64,000 bases of DNA from Firmicutes bacterium UBA1739 (GTDB lineage Bacteria > Bacillota > Clostridia > Peptostreptococcales > Anaerovoracaceae): NCBI GenBank assembly GCA_002315385.1, contig DCHZ01000003.1, forward strand, positions 84,377 to 148,376. The letters run 5' to 3'. The translations under genes were made by a program, and so were the position numbers. Each line of letters begins with the position of its first letter. Position 1 is the first letter of the stretch. Shown here piece by piece: positions 16,786 to 25,450 of this stretch. Under the pieces are notes generated by a model. That model made no database searches, was not told the DNA's origin, and was given only the letters and a program-made list of their open reading frames with translations.

Positions 16786-16814
16786 TTGACCTGCATGAAT
16801 ACGTATGGTATAGT
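16786..16814 (+). promoter_or_regulatory. Promoter of the acyl-CoA synthetase gene
   Basis: TTGACC (16786-16791) and TATAGT (16809-16814) with 17-base spacing, about 65 bases before the start codon. Confidence 0.75.
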
Positions 16815-16881
16815 TATTAAGTTGAATATAGATTATTCTGTGTGACAGATGTAGTTAAGTAGAACAGTAGGAGGAGAAAAA

Positions 16882-18516
16882 ATGCCAATCACAGAGTTTT
16901 TAACCAAAAATGCAAATTTATACCCCGATGATGTATGTCTCGTGGAAATCAATCCGGAGCTTGATGAAGAACATGGGGTAACATGGAAAGAATATGAATT
17001 AGTGGAAACGAAGCCGAACAGCGGATACAGAAGAGAGATAACCTGGCTCGATTTTGAATGCCAGTCCAACCGTTTCGCAAATCTTTTAACCGTAAAAGGC
17101 GTGAAGAAGGGCGATAAGGTGGCTATTCTTCTTATGAACAGTCTGGAGTGGCTTCCGGTTTATTTTGGGGCATTGAAAGCAGGGGCTGTTGTTGTACCCC
17201 TGAATTATAGATATACAGCTGATGAAATCAAGTATTGCCTTGAACTGGCTGAGGTTTCAAAGCTGGTTTTCGGACCTGAATTCATCGGTCGGGTGGAAGC
17301 GATTTACGGTACAATTCCTGAAGTTAATGAGTATATTTATGTAGGTCAGGACTGTCCGACTTTTGCTACGGATTATGAGGTGCTGGCACAGAGATGTTCC
17401 AAGAAACCTCCTCTCGTAAAAATAACTGATGATGATATTGCGGCAATTTACTTTTCGTCCGGAACCACCGGATTCCCGAAGGCTATTCTTCATGACCACA
17501 GAGGCCTTGTTAATGCCTGCGTTGTCGAGCAGAAGCACCACGGACAGCAGAAGGATGACGTATTCCTTTTGATTCCGCCTCTTTATCATACCGGTGCGAA
17601 AATGCACTGGTTCGGAAGCCTGATTTCCGGAGGAAAGGCTGTGCTTCTGAAGGGAGTAAAGCCTGAATGGATTATCGAAGCTGTATCCAAGGAAAAAGCC
17701 ACAATCGTATGGCTGCTGGTTCCATGGGCTCAGGATATTATGGATGCGATAGACCGCGGTGAAATTAAGCTTGAGAACTACGAACTCAGTCAGTGGAGAC
17801 TGATGCATATCGGTGCACAGCCTGTACCGCCAAGTCTGATAAAGCGCTGGAAATCTTTCTTCCCGAATCATGAATATGATACCAACTACGGTCTCAGCGA
17901 ATCTCTCGGACCGGGCTGCGTTCATCTGGGTGTAGAGAATATTCATAAAGTAGGGGCGATAGGCGTTCCGGGATACGGATGGGAAGTCAGGATAGTTGAT
18001 ACCGAAAACAATGAAGTTAAGCCGGGAGAAGTAGGAGAGCTTGCCGTAAGGGGAGCGGGAATAATGAAGTGTTATTTCAATGATCCGGAAGCAACGGCTA
18101 ATACTCTTAAAGACGGATGGCTGATGACCGGGGATATGGCCAGAAAGGATGAGGACGGTTTCATTTATCTGGTGGACCGTAAGAAGGATGTTATCATTAC
18201 AGGCGGTGAAAATCTTTACCCGGTACAGATTGAAGACTTCCTGAGATCGAACAAAAAAATTAAGGACGTTGCTGTAATAGGCCTGCCGGATCCGCGACTC
18301 GGTGAAATTGCGGCTGCAATAATCGAAGTTAAGCAGGACGCACAGCTTACCGAAAAAGAAGTGAATGAATTCTGTGTTCCGCTGCCAAGATATAAGAGAC
18401 CGAGAAAGATTATTTTTGCCGAGGTACCGAGAAATCCTACAGGAAAAATAGAGAAACCGGTACTCAGAAAAATCTATGCCGGAGAACGCCTTGTGGAACA
18501 GCAGACAACAAAATAA
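16882..18516 (+). CDS. AMP-dependent acyl-CoA synthetase/ligase
   Basis: Adenylate-forming enzyme that activates a carboxylic acid to its CoA thioester through an acyl-AMP. Of the family motifs I see the P-loop-like FSSGTTGFPKA (about residue 190), NYGLSE (A5), GWLMTGDMARKDEDGF (A7), DRKKDVIITGGENLYP (A8) and the catalytic lysine in NPTGKIEKPVL near the C-terminus. The 544-residue length is normal. The start is ATG 16882 after AGGAGGAG. The substrate is unknown; medium-chain, aromatic or carnitine-type acids are all possible. No CoA-transferase or dehydrogenase is adjacent to narrow it. Confidence 0.92.
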   Translation: MPITEFLTKNANLYPDDVCLVEINPELDEEHGVTWKEYELVETKPNSGYRREITWLDFECQSNRFANLLTVKGVKKGDKVAILLMNSLEWLPVYFGALKAGAVVVPLNYRYTADEIKYCLELAEVSKLVFGPEFIGRVEAIYGTIPEVNEYIYVGQDCPTFATDYEVLAQRCSKKPPLVKITDDDIAAIYFSSGTTGFPKAILHDHRGLVNACVVEQKHHGQQKDDVFLLIPPLYHTGAKMHWFGSLISGGKAVLLKGVKPEWIIEAVSKEKATIVWLLVPWAQDIMDAIDRGEIKLENYELSQWRLMHIGAQPVPPSLIKRWKSFFPNHEYDTNYGLSESLGPGCVHLGVENIHKVGAIGVPGYGWEVRIVDTENNEVKPGEVGELAVRGAGIMKCYFNDPEATANTLKDGWLMTGDMARKDEDGFIYLVDRKKDVIITGGENLYPVQIEDFLRSNKKIKDVAVIGLPDPRLGEIAAAIIEVKQDAQLTEKEVNEFCVPLPRYKRPRKIIFAEVPRNPTGKIEKPVLRKIYAGERLVEQQTTK

Positions 18517-18576
18517 TAAGCGGAGAATCTAAGTCCGCGGCTGACTGCGGCAGTAGAATAATACCGGAAAACAACG

Positions 18577-18610
18577 AAAGTGCAGAGCATAGGAGTTCTG
18601 CACTTTTATT
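18577..18610 (+). terminator. Terminator after the acyl-CoA synthetase
   Basis: AAAGTGCAGA (18577-18586) / TCTGCACTTT (18597-18606), a perfect 10-base stem followed by a short T-rich tail. Confidence 0.85.
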
Positions 18611-18665
18611 ATGTGTCCAAAAGATATGCCGCGGCTCATCCCGGAATGCAGTGTTTTTTGAGGCT

Positions 18666-19775
18666 TTATCGGAGATTCTCCGGATTCAGGCATTCCAGCT
18701 CGGGAAGCACGAATATCCCGTCTTTTCGAATAAGCTTATCATCAAACCAGATTTCTCCTCCGCCGTACTCTTCTCTTTGAATGAGAACCAAATCCCAGTG
18801 TATAGAAGAAATATTGCCGTTATAAGCCATTTCATAGCATCTTCCCGGAGTGAAATGGATGCTGCCGGATATTTTTTCGTCAAAAAGAGTATCGTTCATC
18901 GGATGAAGGATGTAAGGATTTACACCCAGTGCAAATTCACCGAAGTAACGGGCTCCCGGATCGGTGTTCAGGAGCTTGTTGATTCTTGTGTTGTCATTTG
19001 CGGTTGCTTCCACAATCTGACCGTTTTTTACTTCAAATCTTATATTTTCAAAGGTGTATCCCTGATAGGAGGACGGTGTGTTGTAGGTGATATGTCCGTT
19101 AACCGAAAATCTTCTCGGAGCGGAGTAGACCTCTCCGTCGGGAATGTTTCTGCCGCCGTCGCATTTCACAGCACCAATTCCCTTGATTGAGAATGAAATA
19201 TCAGTTCCGGGAGCAGTGATTCTTACAATATCGGTGTTATTCATAAGAGAAACCAGTGAGTCCATGGCGTCGGACATTTTTGAATAGTCCAGGTTACATA
19301 CATCGAAATAAAAGTTCTCAAACTGATCCATACTTGTGTTGGAAAGCTGAGCCATAGAAGCATTGGGGTATCTCAGAACCACCCATTTCGTGTCACTTAC
19401 ACGATAATCCTGTACCGGTCTTACGGCCTTGCTGTAAAGATTCATTATGTCTGCCGGAATGTCGGACAGTTCGGAAATATTATCCGGGCAGCGGATTCCT
19501 ATAAAGGCATCCATTCCTTTCATCTGAACCATTTCATATTCTCTCATGAAATTCAGCTGTTCCTGAGAGCAGCCCAGAATAATTTCACGGTTTATTTCGT
19601 TATCTATGATTTCAATATATGGGTAGGCACCCGCACGGTAAACCTCACGTATTATTTCCTTAACGAGCGGTTTGGCGCTGGCACCGCTGTATGAAATAAG
19701 TACACGTTCATTTTTTTCAATTCGAGTGGAATAGTGAACAAGAGTATAAGCAAGTTTTGAAATTCTCGGATCCAT
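18666..19775 (-). CDS. M29-family (thermophilic-type) aminopeptidase
   Basis: Predicted dinuclear-metal cytoplasmic aminopeptidase of the AmpS/AmpT family. The 369-residue protein has the family N-terminus (KLAYTLVHYSTRIEKNERVLI). The C-terminal half holds the metal-site region: a Glu in FEVKNGQIVEA, a Glu in ARYFGEFALGVNP, and SIHFTPGRCY followed by SSIHWDLVLI, where the last His and Asp are ligands. The catalytic Tyr is in the CYEMAYNG stretch. The start is ATG at 19775 (complement) with a GGAGG-type site upstream. It stands alone, facing the acyl-CoA synthetase. Confidence 0.9.
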   Translation of the reverse strand: MDPRISKLAYTLVHYSTRIEKNERVLISYSGASAKPLVKEIIREVYRAGAYPYIEIIDNEINREIILGCSQEQLNFMREYEMVQMKGMDAFIGIRCPDNISELSDIPADIMNLYSKAVRPVQDYRVSDTKWVVLRYPNASMAQLSNTSMDQFENFYFDVCNLDYSKMSDAMDSLVSLMNNTDIVRITAPGTDISFSIKGIGAVKCDGGRNIPDGEVYSAPRRFSVNGHITYNTPSSYQGYTFENIRFEVKNGQIVEATANDNTRINKLLNTDPGARYFGEFALGVNPYILHPMNDTLFDEKISGSIHFTPGRCYEMAYNGNISSIHWDLVLIQREEYGGGEIWFDDKLIRKDGIFVLPELECLNPENLR

Positions 19776-20345
19776 AGTCTGCCTCCTGTATTCCGATGCA
19801 GCCGTCCGGAGACGACTGTACGGAGTATTTAAGTAAGAAATTGTGATATAAACTAATGAAAGAAGATGCAGGGACTTCGGAATGACAGAGCTTCATTTTT
19901 CAAATAATGAGCCCGATGATTTGTGAAGGCCGCGTCTGCTTCAGATTTATTATAACACAAAAGTAAATAATAATTGATGTGACAAAAATAAATTTTTATT
20001 CTGAAAAAGGATTTACGAGTAAGAGTATTTCCGACACAGACAGCCGTTGAAAAAGAATTATGAATTCAGTATTGTACCGGACATATTCGAAGCGACTGTA
20101 TACTTCGGGAACGCTGGTGCTCATAATCGGACGTAGCGGTTCTAAGCTCTGTCTGCGCCTGAAGCTTGCCAGGGCAGTTATTTGCACTTTGAATAGAAGG
20201 CTGTGAACGGTAGCATAGAAATCTGAAGTCTAAGTAATTTATACTTGAAATTACAGAATACTTTTGATATACTTATTCAGTACGCAGATTGCGTATGATT
20301 TTAATTTTTCTACAAAATGAATTATTGTGCAAATGAGGTAGAAAT
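19776..20345. other. Intergenic region with dispersed element, copy 1
   Basis: This 570-base gap has no convincing gene. It holds one copy of a conserved intergenic element (about 20021-20215). Near the PqqD-like gene there is a small perfect inverted repeat, TACGCA-GAT-TGCGTA (20281-20295), which could be an operator. The minus-strand frame 19996-20187 only tracks the repeat. Confidence 0.6.
20096..20215. repeat. Dispersed intergenic element, copy 1
   Basis: The core around 20109-20172 contains GCTCATAATCGGACGTAGCG, then GGTTCTAAGCTCTGT, then TGAAGCTTGCCAG. It is nearly identical to a segment at 55572-55636. Weaker similarity continues left (GACTGTAT-CTT) and, after an insertion in copy 2, right (TTATTTG ... 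ATAGAA-G-CTGTGAA). The function is unknown; it could be a non-autonomous mobile element or an RNA. Confidence 0.7.
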
Positions 20346-20651
20346 ATGATATATGGTTTGAAAGAGAATATAAGATTGGTTGAGCTGGAAAATGAAGCAT
20401 ATATTGAAGAAGATGGCGGAAAATATCGTCACAATATTGGCGGGGCTGCTGTTGAATTCATAAAGCAGATTGACGGAAAAAAAGATATGGAACAGATTTT
20501 AGCCGAACTGATTAAGATTTACGGACCGAATGTTGAACCTTATACTCTGGCAAAAGACCTTGAAAATTTTATTGGTGTTCTTCTGGAAAACGGTATTATC
20601 GAGGTTGTTTCGTGCAATTTGGGATTTAATAATCCGGAGTATAATAACTAA
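20346..20651 (+). CDS. PqqD family (RRE-like) protein
   Basis: A 101-residue protein with the PqqD/RiPP-recognition-element layout: NIRLVELENEAYIEEDGGKY as the beta-strand wing, then GAAVEFIKQIDGKKDMEQIL as the helix, and a C-terminal helical tail. Proteins of this family bind leader peptides for a radical-SAM or other RiPP-modifying enzyme. Here no such enzyme and no obvious precursor is adjacent; the neighbours are an aminopeptidase and a tRNA. The start is ATG 20346 after GAGGTAG. It could be a loner acting with distant genes. Confidence 0.75.
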   Translation: MIYGLKENIRLVELENEAYIEEDGGKYRHNIGGAAVEFIKQIDGKKDMEQILAELIKIYGPNVEPYTLAKDLENFIGVLLENGIIEVVSCNLGFNNPEYNN

Positions 20652-20697
20652 GTGTTCTTTTGCATATTTTGAGTTTGAAATATGCGATGAATAATAT

Positions 20698-20784
20698 GGA
20701 GAGTTGTCAGAGTGGTCTATCGTGCGGCACTCGAAATGCCGTGTCCTTTCCGGACCCCGGGTTCGAATCCCGGGCTCTCCGCCA
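20698..20784 (+). tRNA. tRNA-Ser (CGA)
   Basis: An 87-base tRNA with acceptor stem GGAGAGT/GCTCTCC (last pair wobble), discriminator G and encoded CCA. The anticodon stem CGGCA/TGCCG frames loop CTCGAAA, giving anticodon CGA at 20732-20734. The long variable arm (about GTCCTTTCCGGAC) and T-loop GGTTCGAATCC are typical of class II tRNA-Ser. Confidence 0.97.
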
Positions 20785-20789
20785 GAACT

Positions 20790-20834
20790 GCACAGCAGTA
20801 TCGATTTTCTGTATCGATGCCGCTGTGCTTTTAT
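20790..20834 (+). terminator. Terminator after tRNA-Ser
   Basis: GCACAGC (20790-20796) pairs with GCTGTGC (20822-20828), with an inner ATCGAT/ATCGAT stem, followed by TTTTATTTT. Confidence 0.85.
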
Positions 20835-20912
20835 TTTGCCTTCAATATTCGAATCAGTTGAACACATATGAGAATCGTGATAGAATCTGAATATGGAGAC
20901 AAAAGGATAATA

Positions 20913-20993
20913 ATGAAGAAAGCATATCATATTAAATGTGTTAATGTGGTATTCGGTTGTAACCCTTCAGATATTGTGATGCTTTTACATTGA
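20913..20993 (+). CDS. Possible 26-residue peptide
   Basis: A short frame starts MKKAYHIKCVNVV and ends SDIVMLLH, preceded by AAAAGG with seven bases of spacing. It lies between tRNA-Ser and the SLH gene. The basic N-terminus and two cysteines are the only notable features. Such a short frame can arise by chance. Confidence 0.25.
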   Translation: MKKAYHIKCVNVVFGCNPSDIVMLLH

Positions 20994-21029
20994 TACATTT
21001 TGTGAATACAGACAGTGAGGTGAAAAAAT

Positions 21030-22448
21030 ATGAGAATAATCAGAGTAAAGAAAATAATTGCTGTGGCTGTTTCTGCCGCAATGATGCTTTCTCTTATGGT
21101 GGCTCCGGTAACGGTAAATGCGGAGAATGACGGGAATACGTCAAATGCTTATGTAACATTAAACGGAAACGGAGGAATTACAGAAGATAAAAAAGAAACG
21201 GCGTTATTTCCGGTGGAGGCATACGGTAAAGAGGCAGCAGTGCCTGATAATACGATGTTTAAACAGGCCGGCAGGAAATTTGTATACTGGGAAGGAGGAT
21301 ATGAATTATTCTTCCCGGGAGATGTTTTTACTCCGGAAGAGGGCATGACTTTAGATGCATGCTGGATGGATGAAAACGAGGTTGCTTTAATAACGATAGA
21401 TACTGTCGGCGGTTCCCGTTCTTCATCAATCAAAGACCCCGGAGAATTTACTGTGCCTTCGCCTTATGACAGCACGGTTTTCGACGGAATGGATTTCTGG
21501 TTTGACTGTTGGAATACAGAAAAGGACGGAAGCGGTACCGCATATCAGCGTGATCAGGCTATTTCTCTTAATTCGGGAGAAATTCTGACTTTGCATGCTC
21601 AATGGAGTGACGACCTTTCTCAGGCGTGGAAGGTAAAGCTTGATATGAATAACGGAGATGAGGACGATGGGTTTGTTCTTGGAAAAAATGCTTATCACTG
21701 GGTAAAAAAAGGAAAGAGCGTGCCGGTGTATTCTTTTATGGAAATAGACGGCATGGAATTTGCCGGATGGTATGACAGTGCGGAGGGCGGAAATCTGATA
21801 GCTCTCGACGGAGAGGAATTTACACCTGACAGAGATATCACTTTGTATGCTCACTGGATTCCTTCGGAAGATCAGCCTTCTGAGACAGAACCGTCTGAAC
21901 CGGGAGAATCCGGGATAACACCGGCTTTTTCGGACGTGAAGGATTCGGATTATTATCATGACGCGGTTATCTGGGCGGCAGATAACGGAATTACCTCCGG
22001 TACAACTGACAGTACATTCAGCCCGAATATGAACTGTACCAGGGCACAGCTGGTGACATTTCTCTGGAGAGCGTCAGGATGTCCGACAGTGGATTATGCC
22101 ATGTCATTTACCGATGTGAATGAGGATGCTTATTATGCGGAAGCGGTTCGATGGGCTGCATCTGAAGGGATAACCTCAGGCACCGGCAATTCAAAGTTTT
22201 CTCCCGATGAAGTTGTAACAAGAGGCCAGACTGTTACTTTTCTTTACAGGATGGATAAAGGGGAAGCCGCAGATTTACCGGACAGCGGTTTTAAGGATGT
22301 TGCGACATCGGAATATTACTATGATGCCGTGAAATGGGCTCAGATGAAGGGAATTACAACAGGTACATCCGAAACGGAGTTTTCACCGGAAGAACCATGC
22401 ACAAGAGCTCAGATTGTCACATTTATTTACAGATATTCAGCAGATTAA
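21030..22448 (+). CDS. S-layer-homology (SLH) domain cell-wall protein
   Basis: Predicted exported surface protein, 472 residues. It has a signal peptide (to about residue 31, ...APVTVNA-EN). Three or four beta-rich repeats follow (WEGGYELFFPGDVFTP; WFDCWNTEKDGSG; EFAGWYDSAEGG ... LYAHW), resembling Listeria-Bacteroides/InlB B-repeats. A short Ser/Glu/Pro linker leads to three SLH repeats (from about residue 300), each ending in a TR-a-Q-x-VTF motif. SLH domains bind secondary wall polymers. The start is ATG 21030 after GAGGTG. The ligand of the repeats is unknown. Confidence 0.9.
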   Translation: MRIIRVKKIIAVAVSAAMMLSLMVAPVTVNAENDGNTSNAYVTLNGNGGITEDKKETALFPVEAYGKEAAVPDNTMFKQAGRKFVYWEGGYELFFPGDVFTPEEGMTLDACWMDENEVALITIDTVGGSRSSSIKDPGEFTVPSPYDSTVFDGMDFWFDCWNTEKDGSGTAYQRDQAISLNSGEILTLHAQWSDDLSQAWKVKLDMNNGDEDDGFVLGKNAYHWVKKGKSVPVYSFMEIDGMEFAGWYDSAEGGNLIALDGEEFTPDRDITLYAHWIPSEDQPSETEPSEPGESGITPAFSDVKDSDYYHDAVIWAADNGITSGTTDSTFSPNMNCTRAQLVTFLWRASGCPTVDYAMSFTDVNEDAYYAEAVRWAASEGITSGTGNSKFSPDEVVTRGQTVTFLYRMDKGEAADLPDSGFKDVATSEYYYDAVKWAQMKGITTGTSETEFSPEEPCTRAQIVTFIYRYSAD

Positions 22449-22535
22449 GTGTATAAGGACTGCTTTTAGGACAGTTTTGGCATAGGAGTCAGTAATACGG
22501 TCACACTTTTGAACTCAGACGGGGAGGTTAATAAT

Positions 22536-23015
22536 TTGGATAGTATTGTGAAGTACAGATTTGCAGAGGAAAAGGACGCATCATTAATTTTATACTTTAT
22601 TAAAGAACTTGCCGTGTATGAAAAGATGCGGGATGAGGTTGTATCAACCGAGGAAAACATCAGAGAATGGGTTTTTGAAAAGCAGAAGGCAGAGGTGATA
22701 TTCATTATGGAAAATGACAGAGAGGTGGGATTCGCCCTGTTTTTCCATAATTTTTCCACATTCCTTGGCAGAGCCGGGATTTATCTTGAAGATTTATATG
22801 TTCTTCCGGAGTTCAGAGGCAGAGGATACGGAAAGGGTCTGCTGAAAAAACTGGCATCTGTTGCGGTGGAGAGAGGCTGCGGGAGGTTCGAATGGTGCTG
22901 TCTTGACTGGAATAAACCAAGTATTGATTTTTATCTGTCGCTTGGGGCAAAACCAATGGAAGGCTGGACAACCTATCGAATGGCAGGAGATACCCTTACG
23001 GAATTCGCAGAATAA
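22536..23015 (+). CDS. GNAT-family N-acetyltransferase (spermidine-acetyltransferase-like)
   Basis: A 159-residue acetyl-CoA-dependent acyltransferase. The central strand EDLYVLPEFRGRGYGKGLLK contains the acetyl-CoA pyrophosphate-binding loop R-G-x-G-x-G. The tail FEWCCLDWNKPSIDFYLSLGA is typical of the diamine/polyamine acetyltransferase branch. The start is probably TTG 22536, eight bases after GGAGG (22523-22527); no upstream ATG is well placed. The substrate is uncertain. The next gene starts ten bases later, so the two are likely co-transcribed. Confidence 0.88.
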   Translation: MDSIVKYRFAEEKDASLILYFIKELAVYEKMRDEVVSTEENIREWVFEKQKAEVIFIMENDREVGFALFFHNFSTFLGRAGIYLEDLYVLPEFRGRGYGKGLLKKLASVAVERGCGRFEWCCLDWNKPSIDFYLSLGAKPMEGWTTYRMAGDTLTEFAE

Positions 23016-23024
23016 GGAGAGAAT

Positions 23025-23837
23025 ATGAAAGCAAAGGTTTTGGCAGACAATACGCCTGACGGAGAAATTAAAGGAGAATGGGGACTCAGTATCTATATTG
23101 AATACAATGATAAGAGGATACTTCTTGATACAGGCGCTTCCGATTTGTTCGCGGTTAATGCGGAAAAATACGGAATTGATTTAAAAACAGTAGATTTTGC
23201 CGTACTTTCTCATGCTCACTATGATCATGCCGGCGGGATGGAAGAATTCTTCAGGATTAATGACAGAGCAAAATTCTATATAAGAGAATCCTCCGGAGAA
23301 AACTGCTATTATAAAAAGTATCTGATAAAAAAATATCTCGGGATTCCAAAAGGTGTGCTGGAAAAATACAATGACAGGATAGTATTTGCCGAAGGGGATT
23401 ACAGAATTAGTGAAGGAGTGTATCTTATTCCGCATAAATATCCGAATCGGGACAGAATAGGAATAAGAGAGAATATGTATATAAGGAAGGCGGGACGCTG
23501 GCTTCCCGATGATTTTTCCCATGAGCAGAGTCTTGTGTTTGAAACCGGAAAAGGCCTGTTCGTTTTCAGCAGCTGTTCCCACGCAGGTGCGGGAAGTATA
23601 ATAAAAGAGGTGAGAAAAACCTTCCCGGGTTCAGATGTAGCCGGAATAATAGGAGGATTCCACCTGTTTAATAAAACAGATGAGGAAATTATCGATTTTG
23701 CCGCCAATCTTAAGAAAAACGGTACGGGATATATTTGTACAGGGCACTGCACCGGAGAGAAAGCTCTGGGAATGCTTGAAAACAAACTGGGGAAAACGGT
23801 GAACAGACTTCATGTAGGTCTGGAAATTGAATTTTAA
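23025..23837 (+). CDS. Metallo-beta-lactamase-fold hydrolase
   Basis: A 270-residue MBL-fold protein with the dinuclear metal motif SHAHYDHAGG (about residue 63). Further possible ligands are in SSCSHAG, GGFHLF and GHCTGE. The layout and the N-terminal NTPDGEIKGEWGLSIYIE match the branch related to the 7,8-dihydropterin-6-methyl-4-(beta-D-ribofuranosyl)-aminobenzene-5'-phosphate synthase group, whose bacterial role is mostly unknown. The start is ATG 23025 after AAGGAGAG. It lies ten bases after the GNAT gene. Confidence 0.88.
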   Translation: MKAKVLADNTPDGEIKGEWGLSIYIEYNDKRILLDTGASDLFAVNAEKYGIDLKTVDFAVLSHAHYDHAGGMEEFFRINDRAKFYIRESSGENCYYKKYLIKKYLGIPKGVLEKYNDRIVFAEGDYRISEGVYLIPHKYPNRDRIGIRENMYIRKAGRWLPDDFSHEQSLVFETGKGLFVFSSCSHAGAGSIIKEVRKTFPGSDVAGIIGGFHLFNKTDEEIIDFAANLKKNGTGYICTGHCTGEKALGMLENKLGKTVNRLHVGLEIEF

Positions 23838-23883
23838 CAGGCAGCGGGCAGGAATGCCGTAAAGAATTCCGGACAGCCTGCAG

Positions 23884-23917
23884 AAAACCCCGTCATCAGT
23901 TTCGATGACGGGGTTTT
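23884..23917. terminator. Bidirectional terminator
   Basis: AAAACCCCGTCATC (23884-23897) / GATGACGGGGTTTT (23904-23917), a 14-base perfect stem with A and T tails. It serves the MBL gene on the plus strand and the symporter on the minus strand. Confidence 0.92.
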
Positions 23918-23950
23918 CGTGTAATACTGTTAATCCGGTAAAGAAGCAGT

Positions 23951-25450
23951 TTATTCGTTGTAATCGGGATTTGAAGCTTTGTCGAAAATAGCAATGGCTT
24001 CTTCCGAAGGTTTTTTGTCTGCGAGAGTTACAATTACAGAAGCAATCAGTCCTGCAATAAAGCCCGGTAAGATTTCATAAATACCTGTGGAGGAGAGTGC
24101 GAAAAGCCATATGATATCGACAGCGGCACCGACGATAATTCCGGCTACAGCACCTTTATAAGTAAATCTTCTCCAGAACAGGGACAGAATGATAACCGGA
24201 CCGAAGGCGGCACCGAAAATACCCCATGCATTTTCCACCATTTCCATGATTGCCTGAGCACCCGAACCCTTGCTGCCGGCGATGAAGAAGGCAATAATGG
24301 CTACAATCAGAACGAGAGCCCGTCCAATCCAGAGAATTTCTTTGTCAGAAGCATTTTTGTTGATAACCGGCTTATAAATGTCGTTTGTAAATGCGGATGA
24401 CGCAACCAGAAGCTGAGAATCAGCCGTTGACATGGAAGCGGCAATGATAGCGGCAAGCAGAATACCGGAAATAAATGCAGGGAAAAATTTTCTTGCCATG
24501 GCAATGAATACTGTTTTCTGAAGTCCCTGAGTAAGCAGCTCCTCGGCCACGAGCATTCGGCCGAAATATGCAACTAAAATAGCCGCACCTAAAGCTAAAA
24601 TAACCCAAATGATAGCTACAACTGCTGATTTTTTTATCATGGACGGTTTTTCGATGGACATGAATCTTACGAGGATGTGAGGCATGCCGAAGTAACCGAG
24701 TCCCCAGGCGAGACCGGAAACTATGTCTTTCCAGCTTGCAGAGAAAAAGTCGGGAATGAATTCATATACCGTGCCGTCGTTTGCATTGATGTAAACCTGG
24801 CTTAAAGCTGAAGTATCTATTGAACCTGTTGCCACAACGATAATGGGAATTGCCAGAAGTGCCACCAGCATAAGAATGCCCTGGAAAAAGTCTGTCCAGC
24901 AGACAGCTTTAAATCCGCCGAGGAACGTATATGCGATAATGATAGCCGCAAAAATAATCATGGCAGCTCTTTCATTAAGGCTCGGGAAAAGTGTGGTAAA
25001 TACCGTTGTACCGGCAACAAAAGCGGAAGCAACGTAAACTGTAAAACTTATTAAAAACACTATTGCACATATTATACTGAGTGTATGGCTTTTTGCAGCG
25101 AATCTGTTGGAAAGATACTCGGGGAGTGTAATGGCGTCTCCGGATGCCTTTGAGAACTTTCTGAGTCTTTTTGCAACAATAATCCAGTTAAGCGCTGTGC
25201 CTATAGCAAGACCGATGCCGATCCAGGCCTGTCCGAATCCGAATGCCAGGATACTTCCCGGAAGTCCCATAAGAAGCCAGGCACTCATATCCGAAGCCTG
25301 AGCACTCATTGCTGTTACCCAGGGCCCCATCTGACGACCGCCGAGGAAATATTCTTTTCCGGAATTACTTTTCGATACAGCGAAGAAGTATATTCCGATA
25401 GCAATCATCAGAACAAAATATAAAACAAATGCTAAAATCTCTGAATTCAT
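23951..25450 (-). CDS. putP: Sodium/proline symporter (SSS family)
   Basis: Na+-coupled solute transporter with about 13 membrane segments in 499 residues. Diagnostic PutP-type stretches are EYFLGGRQMGPWVTAMSAQA, SDMSAWLLMGLPG in segment 2 with the sodium-site serines, ITLPEYLSNRF, and YFGMPHILVRFM. The start is the ATG complement at 25450 after an AAGGACG site. Proline is the likely substrate by similarity, but related Na+ symporters for other solutes cannot be excluded. No put catabolic genes are adjacent. Confidence 0.9.
   Translation of the reverse strand: MNSEILAFVLYFVLMIAIGIYFFAVSKSNSGKEYFLGGRQMGPWVTAMSAQASDMSAWLLMGLPGSILAFGFGQAWIGIGLAIGTALNWIIVAKRLRKFSKASGDAITLPEYLSNRFAAKSHTLSIICAIVFLISFTVYVASAFVAGTTVFTTLFPSLNERAAMIIFAAIIIAYTFLGGFKAVCWTDFFQGILMLVALLAIPIIVVATGSIDTSALSQVYINANDGTVYEFIPDFFSASWKDIVSGLAWGLGYFGMPHILVRFMSIEKPSMIKKSAVVAIIWVILALGAAILVAYFGRMLVAEELLTQGLQKTVFIAMARKFFPAFISGILLAAIIAASMSTADSQLLVASSAFTNDIYKPVINKNASDKEILWIGRALVLIVAIIAFFIAGSKGSGAQAIMEMVENAWGIFGAAFGPVIILSLFWRRFTYKGAVAGIIVGAAVDIIWLFALSSTGIYEILPGFIAGLIASVIVTLADKKPSEEAIAIFDKASNPDYNE

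Noticed and set aside
19996..20187. Minus-strand 63-codon frame, with a similar one at 55441-55623
   Set aside because: The shared residues (QSLEPLRPIMS) merely translate the conserved DNA core; the rest does not match, so the element is more likely non-coding.
20499..20930. Minus-strand 143-codon frame over the PqqD-like gene and tRNA-Ser
   Set aside because: It is antisense to a clear tRNA and a recognisable gene; it is a shadow.
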